NCBI RefSeq assembly: GCF_000189755.2
Contig: NZ_KI912183.1
Location: forward strand, 112,266 to 176,265
Origin: Desulfotomaculum nigrificans DSM 574
GTDB lineage: Bacteria > Bacillota > Desulfotomaculia > Desulfotomaculales > Desulfotomaculaceae
Length of the DNA stretch: 64,000 nt
Direction: 5' to 3'
The notes beneath the pieces were generated by a model. It ran no database searches and had not been told where the DNA came from. It saw only the letters and a list, made by a program, of their open reading frames with translations. Below, in pieces: positions 37,477 to 47,046 of this stretch; positions within the stretch are counted from its first letter, which is position 1; the number at the start of each line of letters is the position of its first letter. A program made the position numbers and the translations under genes.

Positions 37477-38268
37477 ATGAAAAAAAGAGGCGGGGGCGAA
37501 CCGGAAAAGGATAATAAGGAAAGATGGCTCATTACTTATTCCGACCTGATTACCCTGTTGTTGATCTTCTTTGTGGTGATGTATACCTTAAGTAAAATTG
37601 ATGCCAACAAATATTATGCTATTGCCTCATCCCTGGCCAAAACCATGGGTGGCAGCCAGAGTATTATGGATAATGCCGGGGCGGCCATTGTCCCCGGGGC
37701 AGCCAGAGAAAAAAGCAACGAGCAGGGTATGCCGGAATCGGTGGAACAGCGCAATATGGAAAGTATCAAGCGGCAAATCCAGGACTACATAGATAAAAAC
37801 GGCTTATCCGGTAAAGTTACCGTGGCCATTGAAGAGAGAGGGGTAGTGGTTAGCTTCCAGGACGTGGTTCTTTTTCCCCTGGGGGTGGCGGATTTAAACC
37901 CGTCCTCTACGCAAATTGTTGATAAGATCGGAGCCATCCTGCATCAAACCAATAACTATATCAGGGTGGAAGGGCACACCGATAACCTGCCCATCCGTAC
38001 CAGTAAGTTTCCCTCTAACTGGGAGCTTTCTCTGGCCAGAGCCGCCAGTGTGGTACATAGATTAATAGAGTACAGTGGCATTCCCGCTGAACGACTGTCT
38101 GCCACCGGATATGGTGAATACCGGCCCAGAAGGCCCAATGATTCAGATGCTAACCGCCAGCAAAACAGGCGGGTTGATATTGTTGTTTTAAGAACCAAGT
38201 TTGAGGGAGCGGAACCGGCAGCGGTGACAGGTCAGCCCCAACCGGTTAACCAACCTAATAAGGAGTGA
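37477..38268 (+). CDS. motB: Flagellar motor stator protein MotB
   Basis: A 263-residue protein: one N-terminal transmembrane helix (SDLITLLLIFFVVMYTLS) with the essential ion-carrying Asp23, a plug/linker, then an OmpA-like peptidoglycan-binding domain (IRVEGHTDNLPI, NWELSLARAASV, GYGEYRP). It starts directly after the motA stop. Coupling ion could be H+ or Na+; not decided by eye. Confidence 0.95.
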   Translation: MKKRGGGEPEKDNKERWLITYSDLITLLLIFFVVMYTLSKIDANKYYAIASSLAKTMGGSQSIMDNAGAAIVPGAAREKSNEQGMPESVEQRNMESIKRQIQDYIDKNGLSGKVTVAIEERGVVVSFQDVVLFPLGVADLNPSSTQIVDKIGAILHQTNNYIRVEGHTDNLPIRTSKFPSNWELSLARAASVVHRLIEYSGIPAERLSATGYGEYRPRRPNDSDANRQQNRRVDIVVLRTKFEGAEPAAVTGQPQPVNQPNKE

Positions 38269-38274
38269 TCGTTC

Positions 38275-38775
38275 GTGACCAGCATCAATCAAACCTTACA
38301 GGAAGAACAAGTTGTTGTTTTTCAACTAATGGAACAAGTCTACGGTATAGACATTAACTCGGTTTTTGAGATCATCCGCATGGAATCCATCACCAAGCTA
38401 CCCCGTACCCCGGATTTTGTGGAGGGGGTAATTAATTTGCGCGGGCGTATCATCCCGGTCATAGACCTGGGACTCCGTTTTGGCCTGGGGCAAAGTGAAC
38501 GAACCCAGGCCAGCCGTATTATCATTGTGGAAGTATCCGGCCAAAAAATTGGTATGATTGTTGATTCTGTGCAGGAAGTCCTGCGCATTCCCACCGCTAG
38601 CATTGAACCGCCACCGCCGGTGGTTAACGGCGTGGATGCAACCTACCTGCGGGGTATTGCCATCCTGGAGGATAAATTAGTCATTTTGTTAGACCAAGAC
38701 AAAATTCTCTACGAAAAAGAAAAGGAACTGTTGCAGCAGGCAAATATCGGTGGCGACCAAGCATGGGAGGTATGA
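38275..38775 (+). CDS. cheW: Chemotaxis coupling protein CheW
   Basis: A 166-residue SH3-like scaffold protein: EEQVVVFQLMEQVYGIDI, LPRTPDFVEGVINLRGRIIPVIDL and LRGIAILEDKLVILLD are hallmark segments. It links chemoreceptors to CheA. GTG 38275 is 6 bp after motB, and cheA starts 6 bp after its stop, so it is a tight operon. Confidence 0.96.
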   Translation: MTSINQTLQEEQVVVFQLMEQVYGIDINSVFEIIRMESITKLPRTPDFVEGVINLRGRIIPVIDLGLRFGLGQSERTQASRIIIVEVSGQKIGMIVDSVQEVLRIPTASIEPPPPVVNGVDATYLRGIAILEDKLVILLDQDKILYEKEKELLQQANIGGDQAWEV

Positions 38776-38781
38776 CATTAA

Positions 38782-40854
38782 ATGTTCTCTGATATCGAAA
38801 TTGGTGTGTTTATAGATGAATTGGAAGAAAAAATCCAGGTGATTAACGACGGACTTCTGGCGCTGGAACGGGATGAAGGAAACCCGGACATCATCCAGGA
38901 AATTTTTCGGGCCGCCCACACCGTAAAGGGTTCATCAGGCATCATGGGTTATGAGAATATGGCCTCCCTGACCCACGAGATGGAAAACCTGTTTGATAAA
39001 ATCCGTCATGGCGAAATTCATGTCACCTCTGACATGATTAATGTGTTGTTTGAAGCCCTGGATACCCTGAAGGCCCTGAAGGATGAAGTTACCGGCGAGG
39101 GTCCGGCGGTGGATACAACGGCAGTAGTAGATAAAATTAGAAGCTTTGTGCAAGGCGATCCGGTGGTGACTCCGGAACAGCCAAAACCGGTGGTGGTACA
39201 ACCGGCAGGTGCTGCCATTGACTGGATTGAAATTGGGGATGTGGAGGAAAACGTGATCCGTGAGGCGGAATTACGAGGTTTTCAGGCCTACCGGATTGCC
39301 GTAGACATTGCCCAAGATTGCCAAATGAAAAATGTGCGGGCCTTTCTGATCTTTGAAACCCTCCAGCAGGTGGGTGAAATCATTAAGAGCAGCCCGGCGG
39401 CCGAGGATATCCAGGAGGGTAAATACGATACCGGTTTTCAGTTGGTGTTGATTACCAAAGAGGATACCGACAGAATCAAAAACCTGGTTATTACCATTTC
39501 AGAAGTTACGGATGCCCGGGTAGAACCCATTGTCTTACCCAGTCAGGAGGCCGCCGAGACACCAGCCAAAGTTAAAGAAGCCAGTGCTGCCCGGGCCGAA
39601 ACCCGGGAGGTTAAGAACGGTACAGCCGAAACAGCCGAGAAAAAGGCCGTCAAAACCGTACGGGTAGACGTTAATAAGTTGGATAATCTAATGAACCTGG
39701 TGGGTGAATTGGTCATTGACCGGACCCGCCTGAACCGCTTTGCGGAGATCTTTGAATCCCGTTTTGGTTCGGACGATTTAGTGGAGGCCGTTAACGAAAT
39801 ATCTAACCACTTGGGCCAGGTGACCGGAGATTTGCAGGAGCAAATTATGAAGGCCCGTATGCTACCGGTGGCTCAACTATTTAACCGCTTCCCCCGCATG
39901 GTGCGGGATACCGCCCAAAAGCTGGGTAAAGAAATTGACTTTGTGGTTGAGGGTAAGGAAACCGAACTGGATCGTAACGTGATTGAAGTTATTGGTGATC
40001 CATTAATTCACCTGATTCGTAATGCCATCGACCACGGCATTGAAACACCTCAGGAACGGGTGGCGGCAGGCAAATCTCCCACCGGCACCCTGCTGCTAAA
40101 AGCGTCCTATGCCGAAAGCCATATTGTCATTACGGTACAGGACGACGGCCGGGGTATGGATGTCAACAAAATAAAAAATAAGGCTGTGGAACTGGGCTTT
40201 ATGGACCGGGAAGCAGTAGATCGCCTAAGTGATCGCGAGGCCCTAAATCTGATCTTCCGGCCCGGCTTTTCCACCAAGAATAACGAAGTCAGTGACCTTT
40301 CCGGCCGTGGCGTGGGGATGGATGTGGTGAACACTGCCATTGAACAAATTAACGGTACAGTGGAACTGGATACCAAACTGGGCAGCGGTACCCGTTTTAC
40401 CATTCGTCTGCCCTTAACCCTGGCCATTATCCGGGCCCTGATGATTACCCTGGGTAACCAGGTGTACGCTTTCCCCTTAACTAATGTTTCGGAAACCATT
40501 CGGATTACCGACCAGGACATTCGCCGGGTCGGTAATAATGAAGTGATCGTGGTGCGGGACAGAATTCTTCCCCTGGTAAGACTTGGCCGCCTGTTTAATT
40601 GCCCCGATTACCAGGAAGATACTAAGATGTTTGTAGTCATCATTGGCTCCGGTGAAAAGCGGGTAGCCGTGGTGGTTGATAAACTGCTGGGAGAACAAGA
40701 AATCGTAATTAAATCCCTGGGTGATTACCTGGGGCAAGTTCCCGGCCTGTCCGGGGCTTGCATCCTGGGTGACGGTAAGGTGGCCCTGATTGTTGATGTC
40801 AGGGGCCTGGTCAAAAACCTGGCGGTGGAGGAGGCCACCTATGCCGCTGGTTAA
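38782..40854 (+). CDS. cheA: Chemotaxis histidine kinase CheA
   Basis: A 690-residue kinase. Order: HPt domain with phospho-His46 (AAHTVKGSSG), a linker and a P2-like response-regulator-binding part (about 150-250), an Ala/Glu-rich linker, the dimerisation domain (about 295-355), HATPase domain with N box HLIRNAIDHGIE, G1 DDGRGMD and G2 GRGVGMDVV, then a CheW-like C-terminal domain. It phosphorylates CheB and CheY; cheY is not in this window. It overlaps cheB by 14 bp. Confidence 0.97.
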   Translation: MFSDIEIGVFIDELEEKIQVINDGLLALERDEGNPDIIQEIFRAAHTVKGSSGIMGYENMASLTHEMENLFDKIRHGEIHVTSDMINVLFEALDTLKALKDEVTGEGPAVDTTAVVDKIRSFVQGDPVVTPEQPKPVVVQPAGAAIDWIEIGDVEENVIREAELRGFQAYRIAVDIAQDCQMKNVRAFLIFETLQQVGEIIKSSPAAEDIQEGKYDTGFQLVLITKEDTDRIKNLVITISEVTDARVEPIVLPSQEAAETPAKVKEASAARAETREVKNGTAETAEKKAVKTVRVDVNKLDNLMNLVGELVIDRTRLNRFAEIFESRFGSDDLVEAVNEISNHLGQVTGDLQEQIMKARMLPVAQLFNRFPRMVRDTAQKLGKEIDFVVEGKETELDRNVIEVIGDPLIHLIRNAIDHGIETPQERVAAGKSPTGTLLLKASYAESHIVITVQDDGRGMDVNKIKNKAVELGFMDREAVDRLSDREALNLIFRPGFSTKNNEVSDLSGRGVGMDVVNTAIEQINGTVELDTKLGSGTRFTIRLPLTLAIIRALMITLGNQVYAFPLTNVSETIRITDQDIRRVGNNEVIVVRDRILPLVRLGRLFNCPDYQEDTKMFVVIIGSGEKRVAVVVDKLLGEQEIVIKSLGDYLGQVPGLSGACILGDGKVALIVDVRGLVKNLAVEEATYAAG

Positions 40855-41926
40855 AGTCCTGGTAGTTGACGATTCATCCCTTATGCGGCGGCTTATCAGC
40901 CGCCTGCTGGAGGAAGATAAAGACATTAAAGTGATTGGTACCGCGGCAGACGGTTTAGAAGCTATCCAACAAATTAAGGCCTTAAGGCCGGACGTAGTAT
41001 CCATGGATGTGGAAATGCCCAAACTGGACGGCATTGCCACCCTGCGCCGGGTCATGCTGGAATGCCCGGTGCCGGTGGTCATGCTGAGCGCCCATACCCA
41101 TGAGGGCGCCCGTGCCACCATGGAAGCCCTGTCCGCCGGAGCGGTGGACTTTGTGCCCAAGCCTGGCAAATCCGCTGAATTGCCTATCATGGTAGCGGAT
41201 TTAAAAACGAAAATAAAGGTTGCCGCCCGGGTATCCCTGCGCCGGATTACCTGTCCCACCCCGGCCCGGCCCGCTGCCAGGCCCATCACTAAACTGGCCG
41301 AACCGGATCCACCGGTGGTGTCGGTCAGAAAACAGCCCTACTGCGGGAAAATCGACCTGGTGGTGATCGGCTGCTCCACCGGTGGCCCGGCAGCCCTGCA
41401 GCAAATTATCCCCTACTTACCGGCCAATCTACCTGCCGGGGTAGTGGTGGTGCAACACATCCCGGTGGGCTTTTCGAAATCTATGGCCGAGCACTTAGAT
41501 AAGAAAAGCGCCATTAACGTACGCCACGCCGAAGAAGGCGATGAAATAAAACCAGGCCGGGTGCTGGTTTGCCCGGCTGGCTACGATTTGAACTTTAAAC
41601 CCAGAGGCAACGGTGCCACCGTCACCCTGAGCAACTTTGGCCAGCCCCTGGCCCCCGGTGGTTTTCGCCCTTCGGTGGACTGGGTGATGAAGTCCGCCGC
41701 CGAGGTCTACGGTTGCCGGGCCATGGGTGTGCTGTTAACCGGCATGGGTAAAGACGGCGCCCAGGGGATGCTGGCCATAAGACAGCAGGGCGGCCTCACC
41801 ATCGCTGAACACGAAAGTACCTGTGTGGTCTACGGCATGCCCAAGGCCGCCGTGGATTTGGGAGCAGCCCAGAAAATAGTACCTTTACCCCAAATTGCCC
41901 AAGAAATCCAAGCAGTTTTCTATTAG
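40841..41926 (+). CDS. cheB: Chemotaxis protein-glutamate methylesterase CheB
   Basis: ATG 40841 (361 residues) with GGAGGAGG upstream inside cheA. Receiver domain with acidic pair Asp10/Asp11 and phospho-Asp56 (SMDVEMPKLDG), a linker, then the methylesterase domain with catalytic Ser in GCSTGGPAAL, His in VVQHIPVGFSKS and Asp in GKDGAQGM. It demethylates and deamidates receptors during adaptation. cheR is not present nearby. Confidence 0.97.
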   Translation: MPLVKVLVVDDSSLMRRLISRLLEEDKDIKVIGTAADGLEAIQQIKALRPDVVSMDVEMPKLDGIATLRRVMLECPVPVVMLSAHTHEGARATMEALSAGAVDFVPKPGKSAELPIMVADLKTKIKVAARVSLRRITCPTPARPAARPITKLAEPDPPVVSVRKQPYCGKIDLVVIGCSTGGPAALQQIIPYLPANLPAGVVVVQHIPVGFSKSMAEHLDKKSAINVRHAEEGDEIKPGRVLVCPAGYDLNFKPRGNGATVTLSNFGQPLAPGGFRPSVDWVMKSAAEVYGCRAMGVLLTGMGKDGAQGMLAIRQQGGLTIAEHESTCVVYGMPKAAVDLGAAQKIVPLPQIAQEIQAVFY

Positions 41927-42003
41927 ACATATAAATCTGGAAACAGAGATCTGAGTGAGCGGGGATAACAGAAGTACTTACTAACTTTTCTAGAAAATAT
42001 CAT

Positions 42004-42030
42004 TAAAGAATGGCCTTGAACTGCCGAATA
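42004..42030 (+). promoter_or_regulatory. Sigma-D (sigma-28) promoter of the flgM operon
   Basis: TAAA at 42004-42007, exactly 15 bp, then GCCGAATA at 42023-42030. This matches the Firmicutes sigma-D consensus (TAAA-N15-GCCGATAT) and lies 36 bp before flgM. Confidence 0.88.
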
Positions 42031-42065
42031 ATATGATAAGAGAGTTGTTAATGGAGTTGATCTAA

Positions 42066-42365
42066 ATGAAAATTTCCGGCTACAAACCCACCGGTGAAAT
42101 ATTCAAGGCCTATCAACAAAATAAGATAGACAAAACTAAAAGCCCTAAAGCCAGCGAGGGAACAGTCCAAACCGATTCCCTGGAGCTGTCCCCGGAAGCC
42201 AGGGCCAAGCAAGAAATCCAGGCCAAATTAAAGGAAATACCCGAGGTGCGGGAAGACCTGGTTAACCGCCTGAAAAAAGAAATTCAGAACGGCACCTACA
42301 AGCCTGATGCCAGTAAAATAGCAGACGGAATTATCCAAGAGAGGCTCCTGGACAAAGAGATTTAA
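42066..42365 (+). CDS. flgM: Anti-sigma-28 factor FlgM
   Basis: A 99-residue protein with the FlgM C-terminal signature (VREDLVNRLKKEIQNGTYKPDASKIADGI). It binds sigma-D until the hook-basal body is complete and it is exported. ATG 42066 follows AATGGAGTTGATCTAA. Placed under its own sigma-D promoter, it forms a feedback loop, followed by flgN, flgK and flgL as in Bacillus. Confidence 0.93.
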   Translation: MKISGYKPTGEIFKAYQQNKIDKTKSPKASEGTVQTDSLELSPEARAKQEIQAKLKEIPEVREDLVNRLKKEIQNGTYKPDASKIADGIIQERLLDKEI

Positions 42366-42377
42366 AGGATGGTGCAG

Positions 42378-42866
42378 ATGGAGTCTTTATTTTTTGAGTT
42401 GTTGCAAGTACTAAAAGCCTTACATGAAAAACTGCAAGAAATGCTGAGAGCCACCGAACAACACAATATAGCCCTGCGCCATAATGACATAACCGGGATA
42501 AAAGCTGCCCTGCAGCAACTGGATGTAATTTCCAGGCAATCCAAGGCCATAGACAGCAAAAGGGAACAAATACAGCGGGCGCTGGAGGAAAAATTACAGT
42601 TATCACCGGGGGCCACACTGCAGGAGACAATGGCCTTAGCCCCGGCCAATATAAAAAAGGGCCTGTCAGATCAAGCCATGGCTTTGAAAGAAACATTCGA
42701 ACAACTAAAAAATACTGTTCAACTAAATAAACTGCTAACCCAAAATGCCATGCATTTTAACGAGACTATATTGAATATGCTGAGACCGGCCCAGGCCACT
42801 TATTGTCCCAGCGGCCAAAGTAATATGGCTAAAGATACCCCATCATTATTGAATAAAACAGTCTAG
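42378..42866 (+). CDS. flgN: Flagellar chaperone FlgN
   Basis: About 162 residues. ATG 42378 is preferred to ATG 42369 because AAAGGA lies 8 bases before it. An all-helical FlgN pattern: LFFELLQVLKALHEKLQEMLRATEQHNIALRHNDI in the N-terminal helix and long coiled helices to the end. It chaperones the hook-filament junction proteins FlgK and FlgL, encoded next. Confidence 0.85.
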   Translation: MESLFFELLQVLKALHEKLQEMLRATEQHNIALRHNDITGIKAALQQLDVISRQSKAIDSKREQIQRALEEKLQLSPGATLQETMALAPANIKKGLSDQAMALKETFEQLKNTVQLNKLLTQNAMHFNETILNMLRPAQATYCPSGQSNMAKDTPSLLNKTV

Positions 42867-42891
42867 TTCTTGAATAAAGGTGGTTTTAAAT

Positions 42892-44382
42892 ATGCCCGGC
42901 ACATGGTTTGGACTGGAAATTGCAAAAAGAGGCACCATGGCCCACCGTAAAGCCATGGACGTAACCGGACACAATATTGCCAATGCCAGCACCCCCGGCT
43001 ATTCCCGCCAGGAAGCTGTTATCAAGCCCACAGACCCCTGGACCCTGCCCGGCTTGGAAACCAGGATGCTGCCCGGACAGTTGGGTACAGGCTCCCAGGT
43101 TACGGAAGTACGTCGCATCAGGGATTACTATTTAGATGTGCAATACCGCCAGTCCGGCAGCTACGAAGGTTACTGGGAAAAAAAGCTGGATATGGCCAAA
43201 CGGTTGGAAACAGTGTTCCCCGAGCCGGAAGGCAGAGGCATCCAGGATGTCATGCTGAACTTCTTCAATGACTGGCAGGACTTAAACAACAACCCCAGGG
43301 ACGAAGGGGTGGTCAAAGCGGTAATGGAGTCAGGTGATGAATTAAGCGCCATTTTCCGGCAAATGCATGACCAACTGACTGCCATACGGGACGGCATTTA
43401 TGTGGAAGGCTCGCAAGTAATTCCAGGATATACAGAAGTAATTTCCGGCTCCATAGATTACGAAGTGGATAAAGTCAACCTGTTGCTTAAAAAGATTGCT
43501 GATATTTCCAATACCATTGTGCGTGTTACCCAAAACGATGCCACGCCTAACGATTTATTGGATGAGCGGGATAACTACCTCGATGAACTGTCCAAAATGG
43601 GTCATATAAAAGTAGAAATTAACGATGACCAAACCCTCAAGGTTTACTTTATTGATGAAACGCCAGGGAAAGAAGTCATCAAAATTGTGGGCGGTCAGAT
43701 AGTGGCAGCCCAGGTATCGGTGCACAGAAATAACACAGATAATAAATACTATATGTTTATCGATGATGACGGAAATTTGCAGGGTACCGAGCCAAGTATT
43801 AATTTGACGGACATGGCCGAATATAATCCTGCGTACCCGGGCTCCGGTCAGGGATCTGTTTTAGGTTTGGAATCCGCACGGATAGAAAATAAAGAAATTC
43901 TCGACCGGCTGAATAATTTAGCTGCTGCATTCATAACCGAAGTAAATAATATACTGGCCGGCATAACCGATGATAACGGTAATCCGGCTCCTGTAACGTT
44001 TTTTGAAGGAACGGATGCATCCGACATCAGGCTGGCAACCATTGATACCACACAGGAAAAATTATTAGGCCAAAAAGCTATTGATGTTGCCCGCTTGCGC
44101 AGTACTACGGTAAACATAGGCGGTCAAAGTACTTTGTTTGAGTCCTATTACCAGGGTATCGTGGCCCAGGTGGGTGCCAATGTTGATCACCACAGCAACA
44201 TGCTGGAAAACCAGCAAGCCATCGGCCAACAAATTGATGCTTTAAGGCAATCTGTTTCCGGTGTTTCGGTGGATGAAGAATTAACCAGGGTGATCCAGTT
44301 CCAATATGGCTATCAGGCCAGTGCCCGTATGATCGCCATACAGGATGAGATGTTGGATTATCTTATCAACCGGATCCGTTAG
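42892..44382 (+). CDS. flgK: Flagellar hook-associated protein 1 FlgK
   Basis: ATG 42892 (496 residues) behind AAAGGTGG. The N-terminus WFGLEIAKRGTMAHRKAMDVTGHNIANASTPGYSRQ is the conserved axial-protein helix, and the C-terminus SVDEELTRVIQFQYGYQASARMI is the matching one. It forms the first part of the hook-filament junction. The gene follows flgN by about 25 bp. Confidence 0.96.
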   Translation: MPGTWFGLEIAKRGTMAHRKAMDVTGHNIANASTPGYSRQEAVIKPTDPWTLPGLETRMLPGQLGTGSQVTEVRRIRDYYLDVQYRQSGSYEGYWEKKLDMAKRLETVFPEPEGRGIQDVMLNFFNDWQDLNNNPRDEGVVKAVMESGDELSAIFRQMHDQLTAIRDGIYVEGSQVIPGYTEVISGSIDYEVDKVNLLLKKIADISNTIVRVTQNDATPNDLLDERDNYLDELSKMGHIKVEINDDQTLKVYFIDETPGKEVIKIVGGQIVAAQVSVHRNNTDNKYYMFIDDDGNLQGTEPSINLTDMAEYNPAYPGSGQGSVLGLESARIENKEILDRLNNLAAAFITEVNNILAGITDDNGNPAPVTFFEGTDASDIRLATIDTTQEKLLGQKAIDVARLRSTTVNIGGQSTLFESYYQGIVAQVGANVDHHSNMLENQQAIGQQIDALRQSVSGVSVDEELTRVIQFQYGYQASARMIAIQDEMLDYLINRIR

Positions 44383-44400
44383 CAACAGGGGGTGAACTAA

Positions 44401-45324
44401 ATGCTCAGGGTGTCAAACATTTTAATGGCCAATAATATGGCAAACTATATCCAGAAAAACCTTCAAAGATCGGCCAAGTCCCAGGAGCAAATCTCCACCG
44501 GGAAAACCATCATCAGGCCTTCTGATAATCCCAGTGAGATAAGCCACCTGATGGCAGTAAACGCTACCATTGCAGGGAATGAGCAGTACGCCCGCAATAT
44601 CCAGGACGGCTTAGCCTACCTTAACCAAAGTGATACCGCTCTGGACACGGTAGGGAAATACCTGCAGGATGCCAAAACCCTGGCATTACAGGCGGCAAAC
44701 GGCACATTAACTGATGCTGACAGGGAACACATTAAAGAACAAGTCGATAAACTTATAGATGCCGTTAAAGATATAGCTAACAGCAGTTTAGGCGGCAAAT
44801 ACCTCTTTGCCGGTACCAAAAACGACCTTCCCCCCTTCCGGCGGGTAGACTTGCCGGACGGAACCACTGAAATTCATTATGACGGCAATGAGCAGCCGGT
44901 AACGCGAGAGATTCTTTTTCAGGCACCTTATGAAGTAACTTCCGCCGGTGCCGGGGCAAACGGGGTCTTCGGCAACCTTTCAGGCACCAAGGTGATCGGT
45001 GGACCCTTTGCAGCTCTGATAAACCTGAAAAAGAACCTGGAACCTGGCGGAGACATCAACCAGTCCTTAACTGAACTTGATAACGCTCATGATGCTATTC
45101 TGACCAAGCGGGTAGGCGTTGGTGCTCGTACCCGTCACTTGGAGGCGGTAAAAGAACAGTTGGAGGATCAAGAAGTAAGGTTAAAATCCGTCCTGGTGGA
45201 TATCCAGGGCGCAGATATTGCCAAATTAACCATCGAAGTGGCCCAAAATCAACTGGTACACCAGGCTTCTTTGATGACTGCTTCAAATTTATTAAATACC
45301 AGCCTGTTGCAATATTTAAAGTAG
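44401..45324 (+). CDS. flgL: Flagellar hook-associated protein 3 FlgL
   Basis: A 307-residue flagellin-like junction protein with N-terminal RSAKSQEQISTGKTIIRPSDNP and C-terminal ADIAKLTIEVAQNQLVHQASLMTASNLLNTSLLQYLK. ATG 44401 follows AGGGGGTGAACTAA. Downstream, the usual fliW-csrA pair is absent and flaG follows. Confidence 0.95.
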   Translation: MLRVSNILMANNMANYIQKNLQRSAKSQEQISTGKTIIRPSDNPSEISHLMAVNATIAGNEQYARNIQDGLAYLNQSDTALDTVGKYLQDAKTLALQAANGTLTDADREHIKEQVDKLIDAVKDIANSSLGGKYLFAGTKNDLPPFRRVDLPDGTTEIHYDGNEQPVTREILFQAPYEVTSAGAGANGVFGNLSGTKVIGGPFAALINLKKNLEPGGDINQSLTELDNAHDAILTKRVGVGARTRHLEAVKEQLEDQEVRLKSVLVDIQGADIAKLTIEVAQNQLVHQASLMTASNLLNTSLLQYLK

Positions 45325-45355
45325 GCCGTTACCATGTTCCAAGGTGGGGTAGCAT

Positions 45356-45709
45356 ATGAAAATCGGCGCCGGTGGACTGCAGTCAATTATTTTAAATGAT
45401 ATGGTAAGATCTTTAGAAACCACTGCCAGACCAAGGGCAGGGGTTCAGGAAACCATGCTCCAGTCTCAGGGGCTGGATAAAAACCAGTTAAAAGAAGAAC
45501 TAAACCGGGCGGTGGAACGATTAAACCACCTGGCGGAATCACTAAACTACCCCATCCAGCTGGCTATTAAAGAACCACCGCCCAGGCTGAAAGTAATCTT
45601 AAGAGATAAGTATACCGGCAAACAGAGAGAGATTGAGCTGGACGAACTGGACCAACTGGCCGCCCACTTGGAAGAAGCTAAGGGGGTTCATCTGGACAGC
45701 TATACATAG
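45356..45709 (+). CDS. flaG: FlaG-like flagellar protein
   Basis: A 117-residue protein. The C-terminal two thirds (ELNRAVERLNHLAESLNYPIQLAIKEPPPRLKVILRDKYTGKQREIELDEL) follow the FlaG pattern of a helix, then strands ending in a 'D..TG..IR.I' segment. The match is moderate. FlaG proteins influence filament length. It is the last gene before a terminator and the flagellin promoter. Confidence 0.65.
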   Translation: MKIGAGGLQSIILNDMVRSLETTARPRAGVQETMLQSQGLDKNQLKEELNRAVERLNHLAESLNYPIQLAIKEPPPRLKVILRDKYTGKQREIELDELDQLAAHLEEAKGVHLDSYT

Positions 45710-45715
45710 AATTTG

Positions 45716-45748
45716 GCCGCCTGCATTACGGGCGGTTTTTGTTTTGGG
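45716..45748 (+). terminator. Terminator of the flgM-flaG operon
   Basis: CCGCC (45717-45721) with GGCGG-type pairing at 45731-45735 and a short loop, followed by TTTTTGTTTTG. Confidence 0.75.
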
Positions 45749-45806
45749 ATTGTTGGGTTGTAAATAATTTTTAGGAAGAAGAGGGGAAAAAGTATGGTTA
45801 GGTACC

Positions 45807-45833
45807 TAAACTTCTTGGTGATGCTGCCGAAAT
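45807..45833 (+). promoter_or_regulatory. Sigma-D promoter of flagellin
   Basis: TAAA (45807-45810), 15 bp, GCCGAAAT (45826-45833). It lies 92 bp upstream of the flagellin ATG, leaving a leader of about 80 nt. Confidence 0.9.
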
Positions 45834-45849
45834 AAATACCAGAAGGCAA

Positions 45850-45897
45850 ATCCGGGGCGGCCGACCGGATTCAGCTTTTACCGCACGGATGCGGTAG
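45850..45897 (+). promoter_or_regulatory. Two hairpins in the flagellin mRNA leader
   Basis: ATCCGG (45850-45855) pairs with CCGGAT (45865-45870), and TACCGCA (45879-45885) pairs with TGCGGTA (45890-45896) around a CGGA loop. The ribosome site ATGGAGGAATG lies just after. GGA in a loop and GGA in the ribosome site is the layout CsrA uses, though no csrA is present here. They may also only stabilise the mRNA. Confidence 0.5.
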
Positions 45898-45924
45898 AAA
45901 AATAAGTTCATGGAGGAATGAAAG

Positions 45925-47046
45925 ATGAGAATTAACCACAACATTGCGGCACTCAACACTTATCGTCAGTTGAGTAACAACGGTGTAAACACCCAAAAAG
46001 CTCTGGAGAAACTGTCTTCAGGTCTGCGCATCAACAAGGCTGGGGACGATGCAGCAGGTCTGGCTATTTCCGAAAAAATGCGCGGTCAGATCCGTGGTCT
46101 AGACCAAGCAGCTCGTAATGCTCAAGACAGTATTTCAATGATCCAAACTGCTGAAGGTGCTTTAAATGAAACACATAGCATTCTTCAGCGCATGCGTGAA
46201 CTAGCTGTTCAAGCTGGTAATGATACCAACACTACCACCGATCGTGCAGAGATCCAAAAGGAAATCAACCAGCTGACTTCTGAAATTAACCGTATCGGCA
46301 ACACTACTGAGTTTAACACCCAGAAACTTCTCAATGCAACCTCTGGTACGGTAACAGCTGCATCTGCAGCTACTGTAACTGGTAGTGCTATCACTTTAGG
46401 TGGAGGCACAGATTTTTCTACTACAAATTTAGTATTTGACGTTGTTATAGGCAGTACTACAAAGAGCGTTACTTTGAACAAGAATTATGATGGGTCAACT
46501 AATACCATTGATACCTTGGTTTCTGATTTAAATACAGCTTTATCAGGCGCCGCAACTGTTAGTAAAGACACTAATGGTACGGCATTAGTGATTACTGCAG
46601 CAAATACTACCGACAGCATTGAAATTAAAGCTGCTACCTCAGGTAATCTATCAGCAATAGGTTTAACAGCTGGTGTTTATAGCCCAAATCCTGCTAAATC
46701 TTCTTTTACAATGCAAATTGGGGCTAATCAAAGCCAAACTATGACCCTGGAATTTAATGATATGCGTGCTGCAGCACTTGGTCTTACTGGAACTGGTGCA
46801 GGATATACTAGCTCAGCTGGTGTTACCGATGGTACAAATAATAACGGTGTTGAATATGGCTTAGACGTAAGTAATGCAACTAATGCAGGCATTGCAGTTA
46901 CTAAAATCCAAGCTGCTATTGATAAAGTTTCTGCAGAACGATCTAAACTTGGTGCATACCAGAACCGCTTAGAACACACCATTAATAACCTCGGAACATC
47001 TTCCGAAAACCTTACCTCCGCCGAGTCCCGTATCCGTGACGTAGAT
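45925..47046 (+). CDS. hag: Flagellin, exon 1 (residues 1-374)
   Basis: ATG 45925 after ATGGAGGAATGAAAG. The N-terminus [19 protein letters not shown] and the D0/D1 helices ([49 protein letters not shown]) are classic flagellin. A Thr/Ser/Ala-rich variable region covers about 135-300. The last helix starts at [28 protein letters not shown] and reaches SRIRDVD. Read without splicing, the frame runs on for five odd codons (YAKAA) and stops at 47064, losing the essential final D0 helix. With the group I intron removed after GAT 47046, translation continues in exon 2 and the protein has 411 residues. Sigma-D controlled. Confidence 0.93.
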
